Shown: positions 53,095 through 62,514 of the stretch, piece by piece
Layout: each line of letters begins with the position of its first letter
Numbering within the stretch: the first letter of the stretch is position 1
NCBI RefSeq assembly: GCF_044761665.1
Contig: NZ_JBIWCW010000002.1
Coordinates: 310,001-374,000, forward strand
DNA length: 64,000 bases
Direction of reading: 5' to 3'
DNA from: Peribacillus sp044761665
GTDB lineage: Bacteria > Bacillota > Bacilli > Bacillales > DSM-1321
Program-made: the position numbers and the translations under genes
The notes under the pieces: generated by a model
The model's database searches: none
Told to the model about the DNA's origin: nothing
What the model saw: the letters and a program-made list of their open reading frames with translations, nothing else

Positions 53095-54030
53095 ATGGCA
53101 AAAGTACGTACTAAGGATGTTGTCGAAGCACTCGATCTTGAACTTATCAGTGGTGAGGAAGGTATTAACCGGCCAATCGTTACGAGTGATTTATCTCGAC
53201 CTGGGTTAGAAATTGCCGGATTTTTTGATTATTATCCAGCAGATCGTTTACAACTTCTGGGTATGACGGAAATGTCCTTTTTTAACCGGCTGAATGAAGC
53301 AGACCGAGTCCAGCGAATGGAAGAACTATGTAGAGACTATACACCGGGAATCATCGTTACTCGTGGTCAGGAAGTGCCTATCGAGTTGATCGAAGCATCC
53401 GAGCGAGAGTCCGTTCCTGTGATGAGGTCTTCGATGAAAACAACAAGGCTATTTAGCCGTCTGACTAACTTTCTCGAAAGTAAATTAGCTCCCACCACAG
53501 CGATTCATGGTGTGTTGGTGGATATATATGGGTTGGGTGTGTTGATTACTGGAAAAAGCGGGGTCGGTAAAAGCGAGACAGCACTTGAACTGGTTAAACG
53601 TGGACATCGCCTTGTCGCCGATGATTGTGTCGAAATCCGCCAGGAAGATCAGGATACGCTCGTCGGGAATGCCCCGGACTTAATCGAGCACCTGCTTGAA
53701 ATCAGGGGTCTTGGCATCATCAATGTCATGACATTATTCGGGGCTGGTGCGGTTCGGAGTAATAAGAAAATTTCCATCGTTATTAATCTTGAACTTTGGG
53801 AAAAGAATAAGCAATATGACCGAGTCGGTCTCGATGAAGAGACAATGAAAATCATTGATACGGAGGTTACGAAAATCACCGTTCCTGTTCGCCCAGGTCG
53901 AAATTTAGCTGTCATCATTGAAGTGGCGGCCATGAATTACCGATTAAAACGCATGGGTGTAAACGCCGCAGAACAGTTTTCAGATCGTCTGAATAATGCT
54001 ATTGCCGATTCGGACAATGATGAATTTTAA
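53095..54030 (+). CDS. hprK: HPr kinase/phosphorylase
   Basis: 311 aa. N-terminal domain, Walker A GKSGVGKSETAL (~153), and the HPrK signature LEIRGLGIINVMTLFGAGAV. It phosphorylates Ser46 of HPr or reverses this, the central switch of carbon catabolite repression. First gene of the hprK-lgt-yvoD-ppaX-yvoF run; AAGGAGG upstream. Confidence 0.98.
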   Translation: MAKVRTKDVVEALDLELISGEEGINRPIVTSDLSRPGLEIAGFFDYYPADRLQLLGMTEMSFFNRLNEADRVQRMEELCRDYTPGIIVTRGQEVPIELIEASERESVPVMRSSMKTTRLFSRLTNFLESKLAPTTAIHGVLVDIYGLGVLITGKSGVGKSETALELVKRGHRLVADDCVEIRQEDQDTLVGNAPDLIEHLLEIRGLGIINVMTLFGAGAVRSNKKISIVINLELWEKNKQYDRVGLDEETMKIIDTEVTKITVPVRPGRNLAVIIEVAAMNYRLKRMGVNAAEQFSDRLNNAIADSDNDEF

Positions 54031-54058
54031 GTAAAGTTATAGGAAAAGAGGAGACAAA

Positions 54059-54871
54059 ATGGAGCAAGGAATACAACCATTAAACCCGATTGCGATTGAA
54101 CTTGGATCCCTCCAGATACATTGGTATGGGCTGATTATCGGCTTCGGCGTATTATTGGGTCTTATCATTGCCTTAAGGGAATCGGAACGCCGGGGACTTG
54201 ATAAGGAAATATTTACGGATTTGATTCTGTTTGCAGTGCCAATCGCAATCATCTGCGCACGTATTTATTATGTCATCTTCCAATGGGATTATTATTCACA
54301 AAATCCTGGGGATATCATTAAGATATGGAATGGCGGAATTGCCATCCACGGAGCGTTAATCGGTTCCGTATTAACGGCCATTATCTTTGCCAGGATAAAG
54401 AACGTTTCATTTTGGAAGCTAGTGGATATTGCTGCACCGAGTTTGTTACTAGGTCAGGCCATTGGCCGTTGGGGTAATTTCATGAATCAGGAAGCGCACG
54501 GTGGGGAAGTAACGAGAGCCTTCTTGGAAAACTTACATCTTCCTGAGTTCATTATTAATCAAATGTACATAAATGGTACGTATTATCATCCGACTTTTTT
54601 ATACGAATCGGTATGGAACATTGTCGGTGTGATTATTCTCCTGTTATTACGTAAAGTGAATATGCGCAGGGGAGAGCTATTCTTAACTTATGTTCTATGG
54701 TATTCAATCGGTCGATTTTTCGTTGAACGGCTACGGACAGATAGCTTGATGCTAACGGAATCCCTTCGGATTGCCCAAGTGATTTCCATTGTCTTAGTGA
54801 TTGTGGCTGTCGCTTTGATCCTTTATAGGAGATTTCGTGGTCAGGCTGATAAGCGATATTTAGATGCATAG
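54059..54871 (+). CDS. lgt: Prolipoprotein diacylglyceryl transferase
   Basis: 270 aa, seven membrane spans; Lgt signature GRWGNFMNQEAHGGE (about residues 137-151), conserved HGALIG and a C-terminal GRFFVERLRTD. Transfers diacylglycerol to the lipobox cysteine of prolipoproteins such as CccB above. Confidence 0.97.
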   Translation: MEQGIQPLNPIAIELGSLQIHWYGLIIGFGVLLGLIIALRESERRGLDKEIFTDLILFAVPIAIICARIYYVIFQWDYYSQNPGDIIKIWNGGIAIHGALIGSVLTAIIFARIKNVSFWKLVDIAAPSLLLGQAIGRWGNFMNQEAHGGEVTRAFLENLHLPEFIINQMYINGTYYHPTFLYESVWNIVGVIILLLLRKVNMRRGELFLTYVLWYSIGRFFVERLRTDSLMLTESLRIAQVISIVLVIVAVALILYRRFRGQADKRYLDA

Positions 54872-54898
54872 AGAATATGTGTAAAAGGAGAGGGCGTA

Positions 54899-55843
54899 GT
54901 GATAGTAGATTCCGTTAAAAAGGGGCTTCTTTCTGGTTTAAATACAACTTGGACATTGGGGAAAGTGATTTTTCCGGTTACATTAATTGTGACGGTGCTT
55001 CAATATACACCCGTATTACCTTGGATGATTGACCTGATAGCGCCCCTGATGAATCTAATCGGCCTCCCTGGGGATGCAGCGATTCCCCTTGTCCTGGGGA
55101 ACTTCTTGAATTTATATGCAGCGATTGCAGGAATCTTGACGCTCGATCTCACTGTAAAAGAAGTCTTTATCATTGCCGTGATGTTATCTTTTTCACATAA
55201 TTTATTTATTGAATCAGGGGTAGCCATGAAAACAGGTGTGAAGCTGTGGGTCATTTTGACCGTCCGAATCGGTCTTGCCTTAATGTCTGCTGTCATCATC
55301 AATCTCGTTTGGCAGGGCGGAGGGGAAATGGCCCAAGGTTTTGTGGTTCAAGAGGCGACTGAGATCGTTGGGGCAGGTGCGATCCTTTTACATGGAATCA
55401 CAAAAGCCTTTATCGGAATTGGACAGTTGGCACTCATCGTCATTCCCCTCATGGTCGTCGTTCAAATCATGAAAGATTTAAAATGGTTGGAGGCCTTTTC
55501 ACGGGCGCTCGCTCCATTCATGAGGATATTGGGGATGAAGCCCAATACCTCGATGCCATTTGTAGCTGGGCTTACGCTCGGCCTTGCCTATGGTGCAGGT
55601 GTGATGATCCAGGCTGCTAAGGAAGACAATGTTTCGAAGAAGGATATGACACTCGCGTTCATCTTTTTGGTAGCTTGCCATGCCGTGATCGAAGATACAT
55701 TAATTTTTATCCCACTGGGGATTCCGGTTTTGCCATTATTACTAATCAGGCTGGTCACAGCCATTGTCCTAACGATGGCAGTCGCTTATATATGGAATCG
55801 ATATGACAGTGTACAGAGGAAGGATGCCGCATATGAACAGTAA
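54899..55843 (+). CDS. yvoD: Nucleoside-recognition (Gate) domain membrane protein YvoD
   Basis: 314 aa from GTG 54899 (AAAAGGAGAGGG upstream). Eight or so hydrophobic segments with two Gate domains, each with an internal glycine/asparagine-rich helix (NFLNLYAAIAGILT; GLTLGLAYGAGVMIQAAKED). Substrate unknown. Always between lgt and ppaX in Bacillus. The 3' end overlaps ppaX. Confidence 0.85.
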   Translation: MIVDSVKKGLLSGLNTTWTLGKVIFPVTLIVTVLQYTPVLPWMIDLIAPLMNLIGLPGDAAIPLVLGNFLNLYAAIAGILTLDLTVKEVFIIAVMLSFSHNLFIESGVAMKTGVKLWVILTVRIGLALMSAVIINLVWQGGGEMAQGFVVQEATEIVGAGAILLHGITKAFIGIGQLALIVIPLMVVVQIMKDLKWLEAFSRALAPFMRILGMKPNTSMPFVAGLTLGLAYGAGVMIQAAKEDNVSKKDMTLAFIFLVACHAVIEDTLIFIPLGIPVLPLLLIRLVTAIVLTMAVAYIWNRYDSVQRKDAAYEQ

Positions 55844-56501
55844 AATAACAACACTATTATTTGACCTGGATGGAACGTTGATCAATACGAATGAATTAAT
55901 CATCGCTTCATTTACGGAAACGTTGAACCATTATTATCCCGGACAATTCAAGCGGGAGGACATCATCCCATTCATAGGTCCGACGTTGGTTGATACGTTT
56001 TCATCAATCGACCCGGACCGCGCGGATGAAATGATTGCCTACTATCGGGCACATAATTGGAAAAATCATGATACACTCGTGACCCAGTTTGATGGGGTAT
56101 TCGAAACGGTTCAAACGTTGAAACGGAGCGGTTATAAACTGGCGGTCGTGACGACGAAAAAACGCGATATAGTCGAAAGAGGATTGCGTTTAAGCAAACT
56201 GGATCAGTTCTTTGAAGTTGTGGTCACTCTGGATGAAGTGAAACATGCGAAACCTGATCCGGAGCCGCTATTAAAAGCCTTAAAGCAGCTCAATTCGGTT
56301 CCCGAGGAGGCCATCATGATCGGAGACAGCCATCATGATATTCTTGGCGGGAAAAATACTGGCACCAAAACGGCTGGTGTCGCATGGTCGATAAAAGGCC
56401 GTGAGTTCTTGGAGAGCTTTCATCCGGATTTTATGCTCGAGAACATGTCCGATTTATTGGATATTGTGGAGGTTGAAAAGCTTGAAGAGGTAAAAGGATG
56501 A
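55833..56501 (+). CDS. ppaX: Pyrophosphatase PpaX (HAD family)
   Basis: 222 aa from ATG 55833, overlapping yvoD by 11 nt; AGGAAGG is 9 nt upstream. HAD motif I LLFDLDGTLINTN, motif II VVTTKK, motif III/IV KPDPEP and IGDSHHDILGGKN. PpaX hydrolyses the pyrophosphate made when HprK/P dephosphorylates P-Ser-HPr, which explains linkage to hprK. Confidence 0.95.
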   Translation: MNSKITTLLFDLDGTLINTNELIIASFTETLNHYYPGQFKREDIIPFIGPTLVDTFSSIDPDRADEMIAYYRAHNWKNHDTLVTQFDGVFETVQTLKRSGYKLAVVTTKKRDIVERGLRLSKLDQFFEVVVTLDEVKHAKPDPEPLLKALKQLNSVPEEAIMIGDSHHDILGGKNTGTKTAGVAWSIKGREFLESFHPDFMLENMSDLLDIVEVEKLEEVKG

Positions 56502-57016
56502 GACGGACGACCCGCTTTCCAGTGGAAGGGGCCAATTCACTTTGGCAGGTGTACAAAACCGTTCCATTCTGGAAAGTCGTGAAGAATTTCATTGTGATTC
56601 AGCTAGCAAGATATACACCGTTTTTAGGCATGAAAAATTGGCTGTACCGGACTTTTTTGCAGATGAAAGTAGGGAAGCATACCTCATTCGCCTTGATGGT
56701 CATGCCGGATGTGATGTTTCCTGAAAAGATTTCAGTGGGACGGAATACCGTGATTGGCTATAATACGACGATACTTGCACATGAATATTTGATTAATGAA
56801 TATCGGTTGGGGGAAGTCGTCATTGGAAATGAAGTGCTGATTGGAGCCAATTCCACCGTTCTTCCGGGACTTACCATCGGTGATGGGGCGATTGTTTCAG
56901 CGGGGACGCTGGTCCATAAGGATGTTCCCGAAGGAGCTTTTGTCGGAGGGAATCCGATGCAGGTGATATATACGAAAGAAGAAATGCTGCTGCGTGAACA
57001 GCAAACTTCTTTATAA
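56498..57016 (+). CDS. yvoF: Hexapeptide-repeat acetyltransferase YvoF
   Basis: 172 aa, overlapping the ppaX stop (ATGA). Left-handed beta-helix repeats (VIGYNTTILAHEYLIN, VIGNEVLIGANSTVLPGLTI, GAIVSAGTLVHKDVPEGA) and GGNPMQVI at the end are typical of CoA-dependent O-acetyltransferases. Substrate unknown. Confidence 0.88.
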   Translation: MRRTTRFPVEGANSLWQVYKTVPFWKVVKNFIVIQLARYTPFLGMKNWLYRTFLQMKVGKHTSFALMVMPDVMFPEKISVGRNTVIGYNTTILAHEYLINEYRLGEVVIGNEVLIGANSTVLPGLTIGDGAIVSAGTLVHKDVPEGAFVGGNPMQVIYTKEEMLLREQQTSL

Positions 57017-57017
57017 G

Positions 57018-57049
57018 AAAAAGGGCTTGCTCAATGAGTAAGCCCTTTT
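57018..57049 (+). terminator. Terminator of the hprK operon
   Basis: AAAGGGCTTgctcaatgagtAAGCCCTTTT; it overlaps the 3' end of the small minus-strand gene. Confidence 0.85.
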
Positions 57050-57174
57050 AGTTGGGACAAATCTTTTTTCAGTTGATCGATGACCTCTGCAATCGATAGA
57101 TCCTCTGTTTTCGATGTAACTTCATATGTGTTTCTTACGATTTGATAGAACTTTTCCTGCGCCTGTTTATCCAT
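57031..57174 (-). CDS. Small hypothetical protein
   Basis: 47 aa, MDKQAQEKFYQIVRNTYEVT then DLSIAEVIDQLKKDLSQL. Start ATG 57174 has AGGAGG 11 nt upstream. Amphipathic helices, no cysteines, no signal. Not recognised; the size and composition fit small Bacillus cytoplasmic proteins. Confidence 0.55.
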   Translation of the reverse strand: MDKQAQEKFYQIVRNTYEVTSKTEDLSIAEVIDQLKKDLSQLKGLTH

Positions 57175-57209
57175 AACGCACTCGTCCTCCTACTCTCTTA
57201 TAATGGAGA

Positions 57210-57235
57210 GAGGGCTGCAAAAGGATGCAGCCCTC
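57210..57235. terminator. Hairpin after the sortase gene
   Basis: GAGGGCTGCA-aaagga-TGCAGCCCTC, perfect 10-bp stem; only a weak T run follows on the minus strand. Confidence 0.55.
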
Positions 57236-57239
57236 ATGT

Positions 57240-57857
57240 TTAATTGTCCATTTCCGATTTCAGTAAATCTGCAATCAATACATACCGCTCAGGTGCACTA
57301 CCAATATATGAAAAAGGATAACAGGTTGTTACAGTCAGGGTGGCTTTTGGCTTGGGTACAATCACGGTCCGATCATCAGCGTCGACGATTCGGACTTTCC
57401 TCACTTTATAGGTGAACGTGCCAGCTTCGGTCTTCGTAACAAGCAAGTCGCCCTCACCAACGTCACCTAGCTTCCGGAAAACCGTGTCACGATGGCCGGA
57501 TAAGACGGAATTATCCTTTTCACCAGGCAGAACCGAACCGGCGTAATGCCCGACACCCTTTTCAAGCTCATCTTCATCTGTTCCATGGTAAATCGGTAAA
57601 GTCGCCTCGAGCTTGGGGATATACAGCTCACCTATCAGGTCGCCCGTTTTTGGCCTTTTATCATATAGCTGATCATTGGGTGGAGCCTTTTTTTCTTTGT
57701 GGGTGGTCGCTATCTCAGCGGTATCGGGCTTGTCCCATTTATAAAGGGCATACCCTTTTAACAAGGTAAAAGCATTCGTCGTCGTAAAATAGAAACCTAC
57801 AATGAGAAGGCAGGAAGCCACAGTGAGAAGCCACTTTTTCTTATGCTTGGGTTTCAT
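57240..57857 (-). CDS. Class D sortase
   Basis: 205 aa. N-terminal signal anchor (~8-30), then a sortase barrel with catalytic H122 (LSGHRDTVF), C179 (TLTVTTCYPF) and R191 (GSAPERYVL). The substrate gene sits one base upstream, so sortase and substrate are co-transcribed. Class D sortases of Bacillus recognise LPXTA/LPXTS-like signals. Confidence 0.92.
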   Translation of the reverse strand: MKPKHKKKWLLTVASCLLIVGFYFTTTNAFTLLKGYALYKWDKPDTAEIATTHKEKKAPPNDQLYDKRPKTGDLIGELYIPKLEATLPIYHGTDEDELEKGVGHYAGSVLPGEKDNSVLSGHRDTVFRKLGDVGEGDLLVTKTEAGTFTYKVRKVRIVDADDRTVIVPKPKATLTVTTCYPFSYIGSAPERYVLIADLLKSEMDN

Positions 57858-57858
57858 T

Positions 57859-58899
57859 TTATTTTACGAGCAACGCTTTCCTGAAAAACCTAAATGCAAG
57901 GGCGATCATCACTAAACCGATTAACGTTCCAAAAAGGTAATTGCCGGCAGTCTTAGGTAGCATGGCTCCTTTTTCCGTTTTATGTGTAGGTTTTTCTTTT
58001 TTTACCTCTGCCACTTTGGTTATGACCTCCGTAGATTGCTTAAGGTCATTTCCCGTTTCTTTTACTAAATTTGAACCGATCATTTCCCCAGTCAATTTAA
58101 AATCAAGCAAGAGGTTACCGCTTAAGTCATAGATGGAGACTAACAAACTAGCATTCGTTAAATCCTCAAGCCTGAATAGCGATTCAAGAGAAAGGGTGGA
58201 TGTCGTACCTTCATGAATTAAAGAAAACTTGAACTGGATTTGTAACAAGTTTTGCAATTGATCATAGATCGAAAGCAATTCGGCAACTTGTCCGGCGGAT
58301 AGTTCGTCTATGGTATCGAAATACTCCAATTGCTCCATTTTATCGGCAATCGTCATCATGCGATCTTCAAAAGCAGGATCTTCAACGATGGGTAACAAAT
58401 GGTTCATAAGACGCTCGAGTTCTTCCTCTGTCAGGTCAATCTCAGTAAATAGGTCATCCATTAAATCAATGAAATCCTCGTCTGCATAGTCCATATCTGC
58501 TTCTAAATCTAAATCGATGATATCTTCAATATCGTAAATGAAGTGGAAGGTATCAAGAATGGTATCTCCTTCTTCCAATTCCCCGTAATCCACTAATAAG
58601 TTCGTAAGTTCTTCTTCGGTCATCTCATATTCATTAAGTAGCTCCTGCAAACTTTCAGGAGTGGCAGCCGGGCCGCATGTATCCCGCAGGTCTTCTACTG
58701 ACTCAAAATCTGCCATTGTTAAATCGTAGTATTCCAAGTAATCTATCAGCTCATCTTGGGTCATTCTTATCTCAGCAAGATAGGTATTCAGCTCATCTTG
58801 ATTGATTTTCGTTGCAGCAAACCCTTTATTCCCGCCAAAACCTAGCGAAAAGATGATTACACATACAATGAAAAATGAAAAAATTCTTTTCAAACTCAT
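57859..58899 (-). CDS. Acidic LPXTA-anchored surface protein
   Basis: 346 aa. Signal peptide (1-28), then an acidic helical body with repeats of the pattern MTxxELxxxLxxYxLTxADF (e.g. RMTQDELIDYLEYYDLTMAD; YEMTEEELTNLLVDYGELEE; DLTEEELERLMNHLLP), then a beta region, and a sorting signal LPKTA at ~314 followed by a membrane span and FRKALLVK. It corresponds to the processed acidic surface protein type paired with a dedicated class D sortase. Role unknown. Confidence 0.88.
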   Translation of the reverse strand: MSLKRIFSFFIVCVIIFSLGFGGNKGFAATKINQDELNTYLAEIRMTQDELIDYLEYYDLTMADFESVEDLRDTCGPAATPESLQELLNEYEMTEEELTNLLVDYGELEEGDTILDTFHFIYDIEDIIDLDLEADMDYADEDFIDLMDDLFTEIDLTEEELERLMNHLLPIVEDPAFEDRMMTIADKMEQLEYFDTIDELSAGQVAELLSIYDQLQNLLQIQFKFSLIHEGTTSTLSLESLFRLEDLTNASLLVSIYDLSGNLLLDFKLTGEMIGSNLVKETGNDLKQSTEVITKVAEVKKEKPTHKTEKGAMLPKTAGNYLFGTLIGLVMIALAFRFFRKALLVK

Positions 58900-59398
58900 T
58901 TCCCCCTAAAAAGTTAAAATACACCTAAACCACTAAAAATTATAAGACCTCCAGACCAAAAGATATACAACAATAATGATAAATGAACAAAGATAGTATA
59001 AAAGGACTGGGAAATAGGGTCTGACCCCTACTAGTTTATCCCAAAACCTTTGAGGCTGTAAGCTTCAGGAAGTTTTGTGGAGTTTGGGAAATGGGGTCTG
59101 ACCCCATTCGGAGCCTTTTTTCATTGACGTCTGGTTGGGGCAGGAGTAAACTAGTAATAACTTCATCTTGTTACCATATTAGCGAACTAAAGTAATTTGA
59201 TAGATTATTTTGATTATTCGTAGGTTTATGTTCGTTTTTTTGATAGTATTTTACATGTGGCCCATCGTGGGGTTTTAAGATTGTTATATAGGAAAGATAT
59301 AGGTATATACACATTTATATATGCTTGGTCCTGATTTTGATTAGAAGGGTCAAATGGAAATACATACATTACCGAATATTCCGAAAGGATGTGGAGCC
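58900..59398. other. Divergent intergenic region before the his operon
   Basis: Holds the paired 20-bp repeat (59009-59105) and an AT-rich leader of the his operon. I looked for a T-box (AGGGTGGNACCGCG) and saw none; no promoter is fixed. Confidence 0.45.
59009..59105. repeat. Paired palindromic repeat, copy 1
   Basis: GGGAAATAGGGTCTGACCCC (59009-59028) and GGGAAATGGGGTCTGACCCC (59086-59105), same orientation, 57 nt between. The core ATGGGGTC-t-GACCCCAT is a perfect hairpin in the second unit. The same pair occurs at 62506. Confidence 0.85.
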
Positions 59399-60583
59399 TT
59401 GACTAAGCCATTTATGTTTGAGAAACCGTTAGGGATGAGAGATACGTTACCGATGCTGTACGAAACGAAAGTATCGGTTCGAAATAAGATGAGTGATGAA
59501 ATCAAGAAGTGGGGATATCAATTTATTGAGACACCTGCTTTGGAATATTATGAAACGATTGGGGAAGCATCGGCCATTTTGGATCAGCAGTTATTTAAAT
59601 TGCTAGACTCTCAGGGGCATACGCTTGTGCTTCGCCCGGATATGACGGCTCCCATTGCACGGGTGGCGGCTTCGAAATTGCTTAAACAGCAAATCCCGCT
59701 CCGTCTCGCATATTCCGCGAATGTATATCGTGCCCAGCAACGTGAAGGCGGCCGACCAGCCGAGTTTGAACAAATCGGCATTGAGTGTATTGGAAACAAA
59801 TCCATCAGCGCAGATGCAGAAATGATCGCGTTACTTGCGGATGTCCTGAAGGCAGCTGGGCTCAAGGAGTTCAAAATCTCTATCGGTCATATCGGATTCT
59901 TACAAGAGTTTTTCTTGAGTATCCTCGGTACGGAAGAAAGAGCCTCTAGATTAAGGAAGTTGTTATATGAGAAGAACTATGTTGGTTTCCGTGAACATGT
60001 AAAATCACTTCCGCTTTCTTCTATTGATAAACAACGGCTCATCCAATTCATTTCTTTAAGGGGAAGCGAAGGCACTCTGTCAAAAGCGATGGAGTTGCTT
60101 GAGAATGGTAAAGGACAAGATTCGCTTGATGAACTCAAGGAACTGGCTGTACAGCTGAAGGAATTCGGTGTGGAACAGTATGTGAACCTTGATTTAACAT
60201 TAGTCAGTCATATGAGTTATTACACAGGCACTCTGTTTGAAGTGTATGCAGATCAAGTCGGATCGCCTATTGGTAATGGTGGACGCTATGATAACTTACT
60301 AGAAAAGTTCGGCTGGGACGCTTCTGCCACTGGTTTTGCGATTCGTGTCGATCGTCTTGCGGAAGCGCTTGGGGAACCTAAGCAGCTTGTTGCACCGGAA
60401 TGTATTTTGTTCAGCCCGGAACGCCGGCCGGAAGCACTTGATTTTGCGAAATCGAAACGATCAGAAGGTAAAAGAATTACGATTCAAGATATTACGGTCG
60501 TGCAAAATGTCGACGCATTTACGAGGACTTTTTCTGACGTGCATTTATTTGTGGGGAATGGAGGGAATGGACAAGATGAGTAA
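59399..60583 (+). CDS. hisZ: ATP phosphoribosyltransferase regulatory subunit HisZ
   Basis: 394 aa from TTG 59399, which gives MTKPFMFEKPLGMRDTLP, the usual HisZ N-terminus and length; ATG 59354 (GAAGGG upstream) would add 15 atypical residues. It is a class II aaRS-like fold without synthetase activity (LRPDMTAPIARVAASK, EGGRPAEFEQIGIE, MSYYTGTLFEVY). It forms a complex with short-form HisG and is needed for its activity. Overlaps hisG. Confidence 0.92.
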   Translation: MTKPFMFEKPLGMRDTLPMLYETKVSVRNKMSDEIKKWGYQFIETPALEYYETIGEASAILDQQLFKLLDSQGHTLVLRPDMTAPIARVAASKLLKQQIPLRLAYSANVYRAQQREGGRPAEFEQIGIECIGNKSISADAEMIALLADVLKAAGLKEFKISIGHIGFLQEFFLSILGTEERASRLRKLLYEKNYVGFREHVKSLPLSSIDKQRLIQFISLRGSEGTLSKAMELLENGKGQDSLDELKELAVQLKEFGVEQYVNLDLTLVSHMSYYTGTLFEVYADQVGSPIGNGGRYDNLLEKFGWDASATGFAIRVDRLAEALGEPKQLVAPECILFSPERRPEALDFAKSKRSEGKRITIQDITVVQNVDAFTRTFSDVHLFVGNGGNGQDE

Positions 60584-61208
60584 TAGCTTTTTAACAATTG
60601 CGATGCCTAAAGGGAGAATTTTTGAAGAAGCGGCAGAGCTATTAAGAAAGGCCGACTTTCGTCTACCTCCTGAGTTTGATGATTCCCGCAAGTTAATCAT
60701 TGAAGTGGAAGAGGAAAATCTTCGGTTCATTTTAGCAAAGCCGATGGATGTCGTGACGTATGTGGAACATGGAGTCGCAGACATTGGGATTGCGGGTAAA
60801 GACGTTATGTTAGAGGAAGAACGTGATGTATACGAGTTGCTTGATTTGAAAATCAGTGCCTGCTACTTAGCAGTTGCCGGTCTGCCTGGTACGAAAATCA
60901 GCTCATTCGCCCCTAAAATTGCCAGCAAATATCCGAATGTGGCCGCAAGTTATTTCCGCCAACAAGGCGAGCAGGTCGAAATAATCAAACTGAATGGTTC
61001 GATTGAATTAGCACCACTAATTGGCTTGGCGGAACGAATCGTGGATATCGTTTCAACTGGTCAAACGTTGAAGGAAAACGGTTTGGTCGAATATGCGAAA
61101 ATTGCGGATGTGACTTCAAGGTTGGTGGCGAATCCTGTCAGTTACCGAATTAAAGAAGCACGGATCACGGAAATTGTCGATCGGTTAGCTGAAATTATAG
61201 AACAATAA
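60576..61208 (+). CDS. hisG: ATP phosphoribosyltransferase HisG (short form)
   Basis: 210 aa from ATG 60576, overlapping hisZ by 8 nt; GGAGGG upstream. MPKGRIFEEAAELL and the GLAERIVDIVSTGQTLKENG motif of PRPP binding. It lacks the C-terminal regulatory domain, so it depends on HisZ. First step of histidine synthesis. Confidence 0.97.
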   Translation: MSNSFLTIAMPKGRIFEEAAELLRKADFRLPPEFDDSRKLIIEVEEENLRFILAKPMDVVTYVEHGVADIGIAGKDVMLEEERDVYELLDLKISACYLAVAGLPGTKISSFAPKIASKYPNVAASYFRQQGEQVEIIKLNGSIELAPLIGLAERIVDIVSTGQTLKENGLVEYAKIADVTSRLVANPVSYRIKEARITEIVDRLAEIIEQ

Positions 61209-61233
61209 AAAGGAACGTTTATGAGGTGAATAC

Positions 61234-62514
61234 ATGAAAATTTCAAGGTTTGCAGAAGGGATTTCCTTGAAGCGTTCGGTTGATTCAGGTACTGCCGATC
61301 AACGAAAAGCAGTACAGGATATCATTTATGCTGTGAGGAAACATGGTGATGAAGCATTACGCGCTTATACAGAACGCTTTGACGGAGTCCGTCTTGAGAA
61401 ATTTCTAGTGACCGAGCAGGAACTCGAAGCAGCGACTGCAGAGTTAACTATAGAACAGATAGCGATTATTCAGGAAGCAGCCTATAATATCAGAATGTTT
61501 CACGAGAAACAAATTCGCAATTCCTGGATGACAACCGATGAAAATGGAACGATGCTTGGTCAAAAAATGACGCCACTTGATGCGGTGGGCGTTTATGTCC
61601 CTGGTGGCACGGCTGCCTATCCCTCATCTGTTCTGATGAATGTCATGCCTGCTAAAGTGGCGGGGGTGAAACGCATCGTAATGACTTCCCCGCCTGGAAA
61701 AGACGGCAAATTGGCACCAGCGGTCCTAGCCGCTGCGAAAATTGCCGGCGTGACGGAAATATACAAGGTCGGAGGAGCTCAGGCTATTGCGGCTCTTGCT
61801 TATGGAACGGAAACGATTGTGAATGTCGATAAAATTGTAGGGCCAGGTAATATTTATGTGGCATTGGCGAAGCGGGAAGTATTCGGGGACGTGGCCATCG
61901 ATATGATTGCCGGACCTAGTGAAATAGCGGTGCTTGCTGACGATTCGGCAATTGCTTCCGAAGTGGCAGCTGATTTGTTATCACAGGCAGAACATGATGC
62001 TCGTGCTTGCAGTGTACTCGTGACAACATCAACGGTACTGGCAACAGACGTAGCAGCTGAAGTAGAGAAGCAGGTGGCTTTACTTCCGCGTCGGGAAATC
62101 GCTGAAGCATCGATTAAGGATTATGGACGAATTGTTGTTTGTGAGAATATGGACGAGGCCATTGGTGCCATAAATGAACTGGCACCGGAGCATTTGGAAA
62201 TCATGACTCGCGATGCTCTTGAAGTGATGGCAAAAATCCGTCACGCCGGGGCGATCTTTATTGGGCGCTTTAGTTCGGAGCCTGTCGGGGATTATTTTGC
62301 AGGCCCGAATCATGTCTTGCCTACGAACGGGACAGCTCGTTTCTCCAGTCCGCTTAATGTTGACGATTTCCAAAAGAAATCGAGCATCATCATGTACAGC
62401 GAAACGGCCTTCCGCCAAAATGCCGCGAAAATTACCGCATTTGCCCGAATGGAAGGACTCGAAGCCCACGCACGCGCCATCGAATCCCGTGGTGTGCACG
62501 ATCTTGGGAAATAG
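61234..62514 (+). CDS. hisD: Histidinol dehydrogenase HisD
   Basis: 426 aa. Signature IDMIAGPSEIAVLADDSAIA and YVPGGTAAYPSSVLMN; zinc site residues in SQAEHDARA and near the C-terminus (LEAHARAIESRG). The last two steps of histidine synthesis. The final codons GGG AAA TAG are the first nine bases of repeat copy 2, so the natural C-terminus has been replaced by VHDLGK or similar. Confidence 0.96.
   Translation: MKISRFAEGISLKRSVDSGTADQRKAVQDIIYAVRKHGDEALRAYTERFDGVRLEKFLVTEQELEAATAELTIEQIAIIQEAAYNIRMFHEKQIRNSWMTTDENGTMLGQKMTPLDAVGVYVPGGTAAYPSSVLMNVMPAKVAGVKRIVMTSPPGKDGKLAPAVLAAAKIAGVTEIYKVGGAQAIAALAYGTETIVNVDKIVGPGNIYVALAKREVFGDVAIDMIAGPSEIAVLADDSAIASEVAADLLSQAEHDARACSVLVTTSTVLATDVAAEVEKQVALLPRREIAEASIKDYGRIVVCENMDEAIGAINELAPEHLEIMTRDALEVMAKIRHAGAIFIGRFSSEPVGDYFAGPNHVLPTNGTARFSSPLNVDDFQKKSSIIMYSETAFRQNAAKITAFARMEGLEAHARAIESRGVHDLGK

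Noticed and set aside
59107..59398. T-box riboswitch for the his operon
   Set aside because: The conserved AGGGTGGNACCGCG and a terminator/antiterminator pair were not found.
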